From: JAIXWP01 sp964428835
GTDB lineage: Bacteria; Bacteroidota; Bacteroidia; Flavobacteriales_D; Sanyastnellaceae
Reading direction: 5' to 3'
Length of the DNA stretch: 64,000 nt
Assembly: GCA_964428835.1 (NCBI GenBank)
Contig: CAYRZQ010000016.1
Coordinates: 1 to 64,000, forward strand
Positions 15,508-23,570 of this stretch are shown here, piece by piece. The first letter of the stretch is position 1; the number at the start of each line of letters is the position of its first letter. The notes below the pieces were generated by a model. That model searched no databases, had not been told where the DNA came from, and saw nothing but the letters and a program-made list of their open reading frames with translations. The translations under genes and the position numbers were made by a program.

Positions 15508-15945
15508 ATGGAAATAAAAAAACTCGGCGCTGGTGAAGTCGCATCTTTCAGAGCATTAGTTGAAATATTCAAATTAGTTTTTGAAAATGACCAAACCATT
15601 TCTGATGATGATTATCTTAAAAAATTACTGAACGACCCGAATTTCATTGTTTTCGTAGTGGAAGAAAACAATACAATCATCGGCGGACTCACGCTCTATA
15701 CCTTGCATCGTTACTATGGAAGTAACCCCGTGGCATATATTTACGATGTTGGTATCCATCCCGAATATCAAGGCAAAGGGATCGGTAAATCGTTAATGTC
15801 GACAGTAGCAAACTTTTGCCGTGCAAATGGATATGAGGAGGCCTTCGTAGAAGCCGAAGCCGACGATCTCAACGCCGTCAACTTCTACAGAAAAACAAGT
15901 TTCAAAAGTGAAATGAAAGCGATACAGTTTAGCTTGGAATTCTGA
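15508..15945 (+). CDS. GNAT acetyltransferase, AAC(3)-I-like (145 aa)
   Basis: Single GNAT domain. IYDVGIHPEYQGKGIGKSLM gives the acetyl-CoA loop QGKGIG, and FYRKTSFKSE is motif B. The overall layout (LGAGEV at the start, a VFEN-DQTISDDDYLKKLL helix, FIVFVVEENNTIIGGLTLY, YIYDV) resembles aminoglycoside 3-N-acetyltransferases of class I, which are among known integron cassette genes. A resistance function is not shown; many chromosomal relatives act on other amines. ATG 15508 is chosen over an upstream in-frame TTG. Confidence 0.78.
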   Translation: MEIKKLGAGEVASFRALVEIFKLVFENDQTISDDDYLKKLLNDPNFIVFVVEENNTIIGGLTLYTLHRYYGSNPVAYIYDVGIHPEYQGKGIGKSLMSTVANFCRANGYEEAFVEAEADDLNAVNFYRKTSFKSEMKAIQFSLEF

Positions 15946-15947
15946 AA

Positions 15948-16030
15948 TCACAATTCACAATTCGGAATTCGGAATTCGAAATTCGAAATTCGGAATTCTG
16001 AATTCTGAATTTCACTAGTATCTAGTATCT
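15948..16030. repeat. AATTC-rich tandem repeat array
   Basis: About nine units of the type (G)AATTCNGA or GAATTCGAAA run together, ending in CACTAGTATCTAGTATCT, related to blocks A and B. Similar AATTC arrays occur at 15379-15404 and 16787-16825. They fall between convergent or separate genes and have no coding capacity. Confidence 0.7.
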
Positions 16031-16056
16031 TAAAAAGTACCTCCCTCGCCCCTCGC

Positions 16057-16698
16057 CTATCGCCCATCGCCCTCACTTTCCCTCAGGAATTGCTCCACGA
16101 ACTGTTGCATGAACTGATGGCGTTCGTTGGCGAGTGTGCGGCCGGTGGGGGTATTCATTAGGTCTTTTAGTAGAAATAATTTTTCATAAAAATGATTCAA
16201 GGTCGGTGCGGTGCTCTTCTTGTATTCTTCCTTGGTCATATTCATATTCGGTGGAATGGCAGGATCGTAAAGGGCTCTGCCTTTGTATCCACCATAATTG
16301 AACGCGCGCGCAATACCGATTGCACCGATAGCATCCAAACGGTCAGCATCTTGCACGATGTCCAATTCAAGCGTGCGACGTTGCGGAATGTCTCTGCCGC
16401 CTTTGAATGAAATATTTTCTATGATAAAAATAACTTCGTCAATAATCGAAGCTTCTAATCCCAATCGCTCCATCACCTCGCGTGCCTTACGCGGCCCTAT
16501 CGTATCGTCGCCCCCATGAAATTTGGAATCCGCTATGTCGTGCAACAAAGCGGCTAATTCTATTACCAATTTATTTCCACCTTCCCGTTCGTGGATATAC
16601 AATGCATTGCGCCATACTCGCTCGATGTGAAACCAATCATGTCCCGCCTCTGCATCGCGCAAAGCTTCTTTAACGTGAGCTATTACTTCTTCGATCAT
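16057..16698 (-). CDS. HD-domain phosphohydrolase (213 aa)
   Basis: HD superfamily: H24 in GHDWFHIERV, H53-D54 in LAALLHDIADSK, and the later acid in VQDADRLDAIGAIG near residues 117-122. The pattern GHDWFHIERVWRNA is that of the YedJ/YpgQ group, small metal-dependent phosphohydrolases probably acting on nucleotides. The product is soluble, with normal family length. The last codons (ESEGDGR) run into a repeat stretch related to blocks A and B, so the C-terminus may have been altered by repeat expansion. Confidence 0.85.
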   Translation of the reverse strand: MIEEVIAHVKEALRDAEAGHDWFHIERVWRNALYIHEREGGNKLVIELAALLHDIADSKFHGGDDTIGPRKAREVMERLGLEASIIDEVIFIIENISFKGGRDIPQRRTLELDIVQDADRLDAIGAIGIARAFNYGGYKGRALYDPAIPPNMNMTKEEYKKSTAPTLNHFYEKLFLLKDLMNTPTGRTLANERHQFMQQFVEQFLRESEGDGR

Positions 16699-16721
16699 GA
16701 CCGCAAATTAGTCCAAAAAAC

Positions 16722-16753
16722 AAAACCGCCTCCCCCGTCGGGAAGGCGGTTTT
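16722..16753 (-). terminator. Intrinsic terminator of the metal-uptake operon
   Basis: AAAACCGCCT (16722-16731) pairs with AGGCGGTTTT (16744-16753), and the inner CCC can pair with GGG. On the minus strand it is followed by GTTTTTT. It lies after the DUF4625 gene and before the HD gene, both on the minus strand. Confidence 0.75.
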
Positions 16754-16786
16754 CACCAATTTACTCAACCAAACCTGCGGTTAAGA

Positions 16787-16858
16787 ATTCGTAATTCGGG
16801 ATTCTGAATTCAGAATTCAGAATTTAGAATCTCGTTCTTGTTCTCGTTCTCGTTCCTT
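16787..16858. repeat. AATTC repeats and CTCGTT repeats at a gene end
   Basis: Units of GAATTC/AATTCNG (16787-16825) are followed by CTCGTTCTTGTT-like units (16829-16855) that reach the stop codon of the DUF4625 gene. It is the third AATTC array within 1.5 kb. Confidence 0.6.
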
Positions 16859-17631
16859 TAGTGCACATGCACGTGTGTTTCCCACTCGCCTTCGAAGCCG
16901 GCGTTGTCTTCTGCGTGGATGTGGATGTGGTAGTCTCCTGCAGTAGCAAATGGACCCACGAGAATATCTGTCAATGTGATGGTGTTTCCAGCAACAACAG
17001 TAACTTCTTGTTCCCATATCACAGTGCCTGTTGCCTCATCTTCTACTTCAATGTGAATGTGTTCAAATCCATCTGGATCTGCGATAGTTCCTGAAAGCAA
17101 GAAGGTACCGCCAATCTCAAGCTCGATCTCACCATTTACAATCGCAGGATTAGTGGTGATTTCAAACACTGGAAGATTTGCATTCTCTACGTGAAGTGTA
17201 GTAACGTATTCTACAGCTTCATTACCATCTTTATCAATCAATGATACTTCAATGTGCCAGTGACCTTTGATGGTATTCGGAATAGTGAATGAAAGAGTTT
17301 CTGTTTTCGACTCACCAGAAACACTGATAATGCGAGCATCGCTCCATACACCAATGTTTGCTTCTTCCACCTCTTCGGTAGCACCGCCATCATCACCATG
17401 TGTATGACCGTCGTCCGCAGAGTGAATATCTACTTTCAATTGATTGAGGTCTTTGTTGTCGCTCATCGCTACTTCTACTGAAATAGTAGTTCCTGCTTCC
17501 ACGTCATGTTCGTTGCCTACAACACCATTAACCTTTACAGAACCAATTACTGGACGCGTTGTATCCTCTTCGTCCTTCTTACAAGATGCTAAAATCACTA
17601 CTGCTGCAAAAAATAAAATTGCCTTTTTCAT
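16858..17631 (-). CDS. His-rich DUF4625 lipoprotein (257 aa)
   Basis: Lipoprotein signal MKKAILFFAAVVILASCKKD (Cys17). Two beta-sandwich-like repeats follow, each with a DNKDLNQLKVDIHSADDGHT or DPDGFEHIHIEVEDEATG strand pair, matching DUF4625. His residues are frequent: DGHTHGDDGG, GHWHIEV, HIHIEVEDE, DYHIHIHAED and the C-terminal HVHVH. I infer surface-exposed binding of a divalent metal, since the gene follows a ZnuD-like receptor by two bases in the same operon. A pure structural role cannot be excluded. Confidence 0.8.
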   Translation of the reverse strand: MKKAILFFAAVVILASCKKDEEDTTRPVIGSVKVNGVVGNEHDVEAGTTISVEVAMSDNKDLNQLKVDIHSADDGHTHGDDGGATEEVEEANIGVWSDARIISVSGESKTETLSFTIPNTIKGHWHIEVSLIDKDGNEAVEYVTTLHVENANLPVFEITTNPAIVNGEIELEIGGTFLLSGTIADPDGFEHIHIEVEDEATGTVIWEQEVTVVAGNTITLTDILVGPFATAGDYHIHIHAEDNAGFEGEWETHVHVH

Positions 17632-17633
17632 AA

Positions 17634-19778
17634 TTATTTGTTTTTGTTTTGATGAATAATTTCAAATGGAATTTGAAGCGCAAACGAAACGTTGCGGCCC
17701 TGCTCGGGCAACAACAACTGTCTGTATGCACTCATGTGATTAAAATAAAAACGATTTAATAAATTGTTCGCCGCTATGCGACCGTTCACTACTGTGTTTG
17801 CTATTTTGAATTCGAGTCCAGCGAATATATCTAGTGTATATGCTCCTTTGGTNNNNNNNNNNNNNNNNNNNNNNNNNNNNNNNNNNNNNNNNNNNNNNNN
17901 NNNNNNNNNNNNNNNNNNNNNNNNNNNNNNNNNNNNNNNNNNNNNNNNNNNNTAATTGAAGTAAGGTGTCAATTTGAAATGAACGCTCTCTTGATCATAA
18001 ACCAATGCTGCATCCAATTGATAACCTATTTCGCTATTCAAGTTGACATCCCCTTGCTCGTGCCTGAACGTGCCGTGATGAATTCCGTTGATTAAGAGTT
18101 CTGCCGCATTTGGTACTCTGAAACTACGGGCTAGGTTGGTTTTGATATTCCAATTTTTATCAAATACTTTACTCCATCCCGCGGAAGCAGAGTAATTCAT
18201 AAAGTTGCGATTGACAGCACCTACTCTATCCGTAAAACCCACTATCACTTCACCGGGAGCATATATCGGTGTTTGGAAATTATCCGACCATTGATGTGCA
18301 TAATCGTAGCGAATTCCAAAATTGAATATGCTCGTTTCAGACTTGTTCCATTCTCCAAATACAAATGCACCCCACGAAACCGAACGATGATTCGGTAATA
18401 AAAATTCCCATCCTGCTCTTTCGTTGGATTGTTGTTGTGCTGTCAGTCCTGGAATGAATCTCCAGGCACCAACCCGCGGTGCGTGCCATCTTGCGGAGGC
18501 TTGATAGGTTGCAAGTTCCAATCGATGCGCAAGTGGATTATCAGGCAGCGGAGCATAACCTTCTCTGTGAGGACGAATAATTTCCTTGCGTAAGTTTACC
18601 TGTCTTCCTGCATCCACTTCGAGCCAACCGTGATTAAGGTGGAATGTAGCGTTGAGTGCGGTTTTGATATGATCCACTTCTTGCCTTGGCCACGCCACAT
18701 TGCGCACATCACCATCGTCAGCCACGGCATTGCCAGTAGGAATACCGACAATGCCAGGGAACAAACCATTCTTTTGAGAAAAATGTGATTGTGTGAGTTT
18801 GATGATGCCGCGATTGAAAACGTAGCCGCCCGTAATTTGCCAATGCAATTCTTCACCAGCTGTGTTTTTCAAACGTTGATTCACTATTGGAAGTGTGCGA
18901 TTTAGATAAGTAAATCTTTCTGCTGGTACGCGGTAATCTCCGTAATCACTGAATGTCACACGCGCCTTCGCAAAGAATTTTCCTGTGCTGCCTTCCAACA
19001 TAGCTGATGTGCCAATGTAATCATTGTTGGTTCGAGCAAGTGAGGCCACTTCTCCGCGCAAGCCTTTTTTCACTATCGAGGGTGTTTGTACACGCACCAC
19101 TCCGCCGAGCGCATCGCTGCCGTACATCAATGAAGCGGGACCTTTGATCACTTCCACTTTTTCTGCAGCGAAGGCGTCGATTTCAAGACCGTGATCTGAT
19201 CCCCACTGTTGTCCTTCTTGTTTCATTCCCAAATCACTTACCACAATGCGATTGCCGCTGAGACCACGGATCACAGGCTTGCTTACTCCTACTCCCGTCT
19301 GAAGTTGATTCACTCCGGGAAGGCGTGTCAAACGCTGCGACAAAGTCATCGCAGATGAGGAAGTCCACTCTTGTTTGTCCAATACCATGAGGTCTAACGA
19401 CTGTTGTAAATAAGTTGATTTAGAAATTTCACTTTCTACCAATACGTGTTTCAACTCGATTGTGCTTGCTTTTAGAGAAATGTTGAGGCCACTAATGGAA
19501 GCGCTTGTCACATCAATGTCCTTTGCAAAGGCAGCATAGCCCACCATCTCAAAGTGAAAATGGTAGTGCCCTGGAGCGAGATTTTTTATCACAAATACAC
19601 CTGCGCTGTCTGTAAGTGCGGACACATTATTCTCATGGCATTCCACTAGAACGCCCGGAACAGGTAGCGCATCGGTGGCATCTGTGACCACGCCCGATAC
19701 CGAATATGTAATATTCTGAGCATGTATGTTATTACCAGCGAACAACAGTGTCATGATCAGAATTACACGTTGAAACAT
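17634..19778 (-). CDS. TonB-dependent receptor, ZnuD-like, with assembly gap
   Basis: Signal peptide MFQRVILIMTLLFAGNNIHA, then a carboxypeptidase-regulatory-like domain (SGVVTDATDALPVPGVLVEC), a plug domain (LTRLPGVNQLQTGVGVSKPV, IRGLSGNRIVV, QQWGSDHGLEID, VEVIKGPASLMYGSDALGGV) and a beta barrel ending in FALQIPFEII. The GQQWGSDHGLEI part recalls zinc receptors of the ZnuD type. ATG 19778 is chosen because an upstream ATG at 19877 would overlap the preceding gene and hide the signal peptide. An N run (17853-17952) interrupts the barrel; 34 unknown residues are placed there, while the family usually has well over 100, so the true gap is probably longer. Confidence 0.85.
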   Translation of the reverse strand: MFQRVILIMTLLFAGNNIHAQNITYSVSGVVTDATDALPVPGVLVECHENNVSALTDSAGVFVIKNLAPGHYHFHFEMVGYAAFAKDIDVTSASISGLNISLKASTIELKHVLVESEISKSTYLQQSLDLMVLDKQEWTSSSAMTLSQRLTRLPGVNQLQTGVGVSKPVIRGLSGNRIVVSDLGMKQEGQQWGSDHGLEIDAFAAEKVEVIKGPASLMYGSDALGGVVRVQTPSIVKKGLRGEVASLARTNNDYIGTSAMLEGSTGKFFAKARVTFSDYGDYRVPAERFTYLNRTLPIVNQRLKNTAGEELHWQITGGYVFNRGIIKLTQSHFSQKNGLFPGIVGIPTGNAVADDGDVRNVAWPRQEVDHIKTALNATFHLNHGWLEVDAGRQVNLRKEIIRPHREGYAPLPDNPLAHRLELATYQASARWHAPRVGAWRFIPGLTAQQQSNERAGWEFLLPNHRSVSWGAFVFGEWNKSETSIFNFGIRYDYAHQWSDNFQTPIYAPGEVIVGFTDRVGAVNRNFMNYSASAGWSKVFDKNWNIKTNLARSFRVPNAAELLINGIHHGTFRHEQGDVNLNSEIGYQLDAALVYDQESVHFKLTPYFNXXXXXXXXXXXXXXXXXXXXXXXXXXXXXXXXXXTKGAYTLDIFAGLEFKIANTVVNGRIAANNLLNRFYFNHMSAYRQLLLPEQGRNVSFALQIPFEIIHQNKNK
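17853..17952. other. Assembly gap of 100 N
   Basis: Exactly 100 N, a conventional placeholder, lies within the C-terminal barrel of the TonB-dependent receptor. The frame is kept across it only because 100 leaves remainder one. Its true length is unknown. Confidence 0.98.
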
Positions 19779-19824
19779 GTAATTGAGAAAAAATGAATAA
19801 TAAAAAGGAGATGAGAAAAAGAGC

Positions 19825-20205
19825 TTAAGCCAATGAAGGCGGACCGCGACCAAACTCGCGTGAAACGAATGTTTCAAAATAGCCTAAGTGATAGATGGAG
19901 GCCAGAGCTTCCGCTTCGCTCACATGCTTTAGCTCATAAAAGAATGTCGAGACTTCAGATGGAATCGTTGAAATTAATTTACAGATTTCACAATCCTTCT
20001 CTGAGTCCTGAGGATTGTTGACTCCTGCCCTTAGTGGCTCGGCATCATCATGGTGATGATGATCATGATCGCAATGGTGATGCACCGATTCGAATACACC
20101 CCAGTGCTCGGTAATAGCGTGATAGGTCTGAAAACACAACAACCAAGCAGTTAGTCCGAGAAGGACCAGCGCTTTGATTCTAATATGTGCATTCATCACT
20201 TTCAT
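19825..20205 (-). CDS. Small exported His-rich protein (126 aa)
   Basis: The N-terminus has one hydrophobic segment (RIKALVLLGLTAWLLCF) acting as signal or anchor. Then come the metal-ligand-rich stretch HHHCDHDHHHHDD and a CEIC motif, and the tail ends FGRGPPSLA. Start ATG 20205 (or 20196) is chosen because the box TACATTTG (plus 20215-20222) lies just before it. It is the first gene of the operon with the ZnuD-like receptor and the His-rich lipoprotein. I infer a role in binding zinc, copper or nickel at the envelope. No family was named. Confidence 0.65.
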   Translation of the reverse strand: MKVMNAHIRIKALVLLGLTAWLLCFQTYHAITEHWGVFESVHHHCDHDHHHHDDAEPLRAGVNNPQDSEKDCEICKLISTIPSEVSTFFYELKHVSEAEALASIYHLGYFETFVSREFGRGPPSLA

Positions 20206-20214
20206 TTTCGTGTG

Positions 20215-20222
20215 CAAATGTA
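20215..20222 (-). promoter_or_regulatory. Promoter -7 box of the metal-uptake-like operon
   Basis: On the minus strand the bases read TACATTTG, fitting TAnnTTTG. No ideal upstream TTG was found at 19-21 bases. The start would be near plus 20208, leaving almost no leader before ATG 20205. A metal-regulator site was looked for but not recognised. Confidence 0.4.
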
Positions 20223-20283
20223 GGGCAACAATTAGTTTGAAAAATCCCATCAAACCTGTTATTTTTCGCAAAAATTACACCTT

Positions 20284-22407
20284 ATGAAGATTTTTCTTGT
20301 TGCAACACTGTTGCTTTTGGGCAATATTACAACATTCTCTCAAAAAACACCCCTCACACTCGAAGAATCTGTGATGGGTCAGTTTCGTCAGTTCGCTCCT
20401 GAAAACAAACAGGGGATTCAATTTTTACCCAAATCAGAAAGCTATATTTATTACAAAGAAAACAGCCTGTTCATCGGAGACATTAAAGGAAAAGAAAGCA
20501 AATGGCTGACAATAGAGCAGCTTCAGGGCTTTAAAAACTGTCCGGAAAAAATAGAGCGCATGCCTTCATTTGAATGGGTGAATAGTAATGAAGCCTATTT
20601 TATTCACCTTGATGTTGCCTATTCGGTAAATTTTAAAAATAAAATCATCACCAAAGGAACAGCGATGAAAGGAGACGGCGAAGTGAGCGATTATCACCAC
20701 CGATCTGGAAGACTCGCATACAACATAAAAAATAATCTCTTCGTGCAGAGTGGTGAAGAATCGTTGGCGGTGACAAACGAAGAAGACGGAATCGTTTCAG
20801 GACAAAGCGTATCACGAAACGAGTATGGAATTGAAAAAGGAACTTTCTGGAATGAAGAAGGAAGTCTTTTAGCTTTTTACCAAAAAGATGAAAGAAATGT
20901 AACGATGTATCCTTTGATTGACTACAAGAAAATGCCTGCAGAAGTTAAAAACATTCGCTATCCCATGGCAGGCGGCCGCAGTGAGATCATCAAAGTAGGA
21001 ATTTTTGAAGTCGCTTCTAAAAAAACTGTTTATCTCGAGATAGAAAAAGAACTTAGCGATTCATATTATGCGACCAATCTTGCATGGAGTCCTGACAATA
21101 CCGTTTATGTTATTTGGCTCAGTAGAAAGACCGATGAAATGAAGTTGATTGCTTTCGATCCACGCACCGGAAAGCAGCGCGCTACCTTGATTACCGAGAC
21201 AGATAATCGATGGGTAGAACCATCGAAACCAATTATTTTTATTCCCAACGCACCGAATCAATTCCTGTGGTATAGTCAGAAAGACGGCTATCATCGTTGG
21301 TATAAGTATGACACTTCTGGTAAACTTCTTGCCAGCATGAAGACGGAGTTTGAAATGACAGATTTTATTGGCTTTGATGCAAAAGGAGAATTTGGATATG
21401 CGATGGGAACAGGTTCGAATGCTACTGAAATGCACGGTTTCCGCATTCGAATCGCGGATATGTTTACAGAACAAATCACGCGCATGCCTGGTGTTCACAG
21501 AATCAGTGTAAGTGGTTCGGGTAAATTTTTCATTGATCAATACAGCAATATTCAAACTCCCAATCGAATTGACATCATTGGCATTGGTGGAAAAATTGCC
21601 ACCAATCTTTTGAATGCCGCTGACCCTTTTGCAAACAAAGTAGTTGGAACAACAGAGATTTTTACCATTACCAACAAAGCCAGTATTCCTCTTTTCTGTC
21701 GACTCATCAAGCCTTCCAATTTCGATCCGAATAAAAAGTATCCCGTTGTAGTTTATGTTTACAATGGGCCACACGTTCAATTGGTGACAAATAGTTTCCT
21801 CGGTGGCGCTTCTTTGTGGATGCATTATTTAGCCGAACAAGGATATCTTGTTTTCACCCTCGACGGCCGCGGCAGTCAGCATCGCGGGAAGGAATTCGAA
21901 CAGAGCATCCATCGCAATCTCGGCACTGTTGAGGTTGATGACCAAATTGCCGGAGTGGAATGGCTCAAGAAACAATCATACGTTGATGCTAATCGCCTAG
22001 GAGTACACGGCTGGAGTTATGGTGGTTTTATGACCACATCGCTAATGCTCAAGCATCCCGATGTATTCAAAGCGGGCGTGGCTGGTGGACCTGTGATTGA
22101 CTGGAACCTCTATGAGGTGATGTACACCGAGCGCTATATGGATACTCCAAAAGAAAATCCTGATGGCTATAAAAACGCCGATTTGACCCAATATGTCAAG
22201 AATCTCAAAGGTAAACTATTGATGATCCACGGTACCGATGACGACGTAGTGGTGATGCAACATAATATGAAATTTATGACCGCATGCATTGACAATCGCG
22301 TGCAGGTGGACTTTTTTGCGTATCCAGCGCATGCACATAATGTACGTGGCAAAGACCGCGTGCATTTGATGCAAAAAGTGATCGACTATCTAATTGCCAA
22401 CATCTAA
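20284..22407 (+). CDS. S9 family peptidase, dipeptidyl-peptidase IV type (707 aa)
   Basis: Signal peptide MKIFLVATLLLLGNITTFS, an N-terminal beta-propeller (DPPIV_N, about residues 90-440) and an alpha/beta hydrolase domain with G-W-S578-Y-G-G, HGTDDDVV with catalytic acid D653, and AHAHNV with H685. It is expected to cleave dipeptides from the N-terminus of oligopeptides, often after Pro or Ala, in the periplasm. Length and residue spacing are normal for the family. It is divergent from the His-rich operon, with only 78 bases between the starts. Confidence 0.92.
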   Translation: MKIFLVATLLLLGNITTFSQKTPLTLEESVMGQFRQFAPENKQGIQFLPKSESYIYYKENSLFIGDIKGKESKWLTIEQLQGFKNCPEKIERMPSFEWVNSNEAYFIHLDVAYSVNFKNKIITKGTAMKGDGEVSDYHHRSGRLAYNIKNNLFVQSGEESLAVTNEEDGIVSGQSVSRNEYGIEKGTFWNEEGSLLAFYQKDERNVTMYPLIDYKKMPAEVKNIRYPMAGGRSEIIKVGIFEVASKKTVYLEIEKELSDSYYATNLAWSPDNTVYVIWLSRKTDEMKLIAFDPRTGKQRATLITETDNRWVEPSKPIIFIPNAPNQFLWYSQKDGYHRWYKYDTSGKLLASMKTEFEMTDFIGFDAKGEFGYAMGTGSNATEMHGFRIRIADMFTEQITRMPGVHRISVSGSGKFFIDQYSNIQTPNRIDIIGIGGKIATNLLNAADPFANKVVGTTEIFTITNKASIPLFCRLIKPSNFDPNKKYPVVVYVYNGPHVQLVTNSFLGGASLWMHYLAEQGYLVFTLDGRGSQHRGKEFEQSIHRNLGTVEVDDQIAGVEWLKKQSYVDANRLGVHGWSYGGFMTTSLMLKHPDVFKAGVAGGPVIDWNLYEVMYTERYMDTPKENPDGYKNADLTQYVKNLKGKLLMIHGTDDDVVVMQHNMKFMTACIDNRVQVDFFAYPAHAHNVRGKDRVHLMQKVIDYLIANI

Positions 22408-22428
22408 CACTGACCAAAAGCAAAACCT

Positions 22429-22436
22429 TATATTTG
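22429..22436 (+). promoter_or_regulatory. Promoter -7 box before gcvT
   Basis: TATATTTG lies 19 bases before the gcvT start codon and fits TAnnTTTG. No convincing TTG partner was found at the usual distance. Confidence 0.4.
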
Positions 22437-22455
22437 CCCGAAATACCTCAAAATA

Positions 22456-23562
22456 ATGAGCACAGAAACAACAGAATTACGCAGCACAGCATTATCACAT
22501 ATACACATTGGACTTGGTGCCAAAATGGTTCCATTTGCGGGTTATAATATGCCCGTTCAATATTCGGGTTTGATTGATGAGCACCACTGCGTGCGTCAAA
22601 ATGTTGGAGTATTCGACGTTAGCCACATGGGCGAATTCTGGGTACGTGGAGAGCGTGCTTTGGACTTTTTACAATACATGACATCCAACGACGTCAGCAA
22701 ACTTTATGATGGGAAAGTGCAATACAGCTGCATGCCGAATGACAAGGGCGGTATCGTTGATGACCTTTTGGTTTATAAGGTAAATGACACTACATATCTT
22801 TTGGTAGTGAATGCTAGCAATATCGAAAAGGATTGGAATTGGTTGAATGCTAAAGCTGCTGAATACGGTGTGGAAATGGAAGACCGCAGCGATGCCACTT
22901 CCCTACTCGCCATTCAAGGTCCCAATGCAACAGCTGTTTTGCAAAAGCTGACATCCATGGATCTCGGTTCGATGGAATATTATACTTTCCAAATGGGCAC
23001 TTTCGCAGGGTTTGAAAACATTATTGTTTCTACCACTGGATATACCGGCGCAGGGGGATATGAAGTTTACTTCCCAAATGAATATGCGGAAGAAATCTGG
23101 AATAAAATTTTTGAAGCGGGAAAAGATTTAGGCATCAAGCCTATTGGTCTCGGCGCAAGAGATACGCTCCGTTTGGAAATGGGATTCTGTCTTTATGGAA
23201 ATGACATTGATGACACTACGAGTCCGATTGAAGCCGGTTTAGGATGGATTACAAAATTCACCAAATCTTTCATGAATGGCGATTATATCAAAGGACATAA
23301 AGAAAATGGAACAGCTCGCCGTCTTGTAGGCTTTGAGATGATAGATAAGGGAATTCCCCGCCACGGATACGAAATCGTAGATGCCAATCAAAACGTCATT
23401 GGCGTTGTGACCAGCGGCACTCAATCACCCTCGCTCAACAAAGCCATTGGTATGGGATACGTACCGACCGCTCTTGCAAAACCAGGTAATGATATTTACA
23501 TTAGTGTTCGCGGAAAAGCACTTAAAGCCATAACTACCAGCATTCCGTTTTACAAAGCATAA
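22456..23562 (+). CDS. gcvT: Aminomethyltransferase, glycine cleavage T protein (368 aa)
   Basis: The product takes the aminomethyl group from the lipoylated H protein and gives methylene-tetrahydrofolate and ammonia. Typical segments: GAKMVPFAGYNMPVQYSG, GVFDVSHMGEF, GGIVDDLLVYK, LLAIQGPNA, STTGYTGAGGYEVYF, PIGLGARDTLRLEMGFCLYG, GIPRHGYEI and GVVTSGTQSPSLNKAIGMGY. Full length. The genes for the H and P proteins are not nearby, which is common in Bacteroidota. It is followed eight bases later by a comB-like gene. Confidence 0.96.
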   Translation: MSTETTELRSTALSHIHIGLGAKMVPFAGYNMPVQYSGLIDEHHCVRQNVGVFDVSHMGEFWVRGERALDFLQYMTSNDVSKLYDGKVQYSCMPNDKGGIVDDLLVYKVNDTTYLLVVNASNIEKDWNWLNAKAAEYGVEMEDRSDATSLLAIQGPNATAVLQKLTSMDLGSMEYYTFQMGTFAGFENIIVSTTGYTGAGGYEVYFPNEYAEEIWNKIFEAGKDLGIKPIGLGARDTLRLEMGFCLYGNDIDDTTSPIEAGLGWITKFTKSFMNGDYIKGHKENGTARRLVGFEMIDKGIPRHGYEIVDANQNVIGVVTSGTQSPSLNKAIGMGYVPTALAKPGNDIYISVRGKALKAITTSIPFYKA

Positions 23563-23570
23563 TTGCGCAC

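Noticed and set aside
19779..19877. Longer N-terminus of the TonB receptor
   Set aside because: It would overlap the preceding gene and place 33 residues before the signal peptide.
21061..21825. Minus-strand frame of 254 residues inside the S9 peptidase
   Set aside because: It lies opposite a clear family member with catalytic residues and has low-complexity, non-protein-like content.
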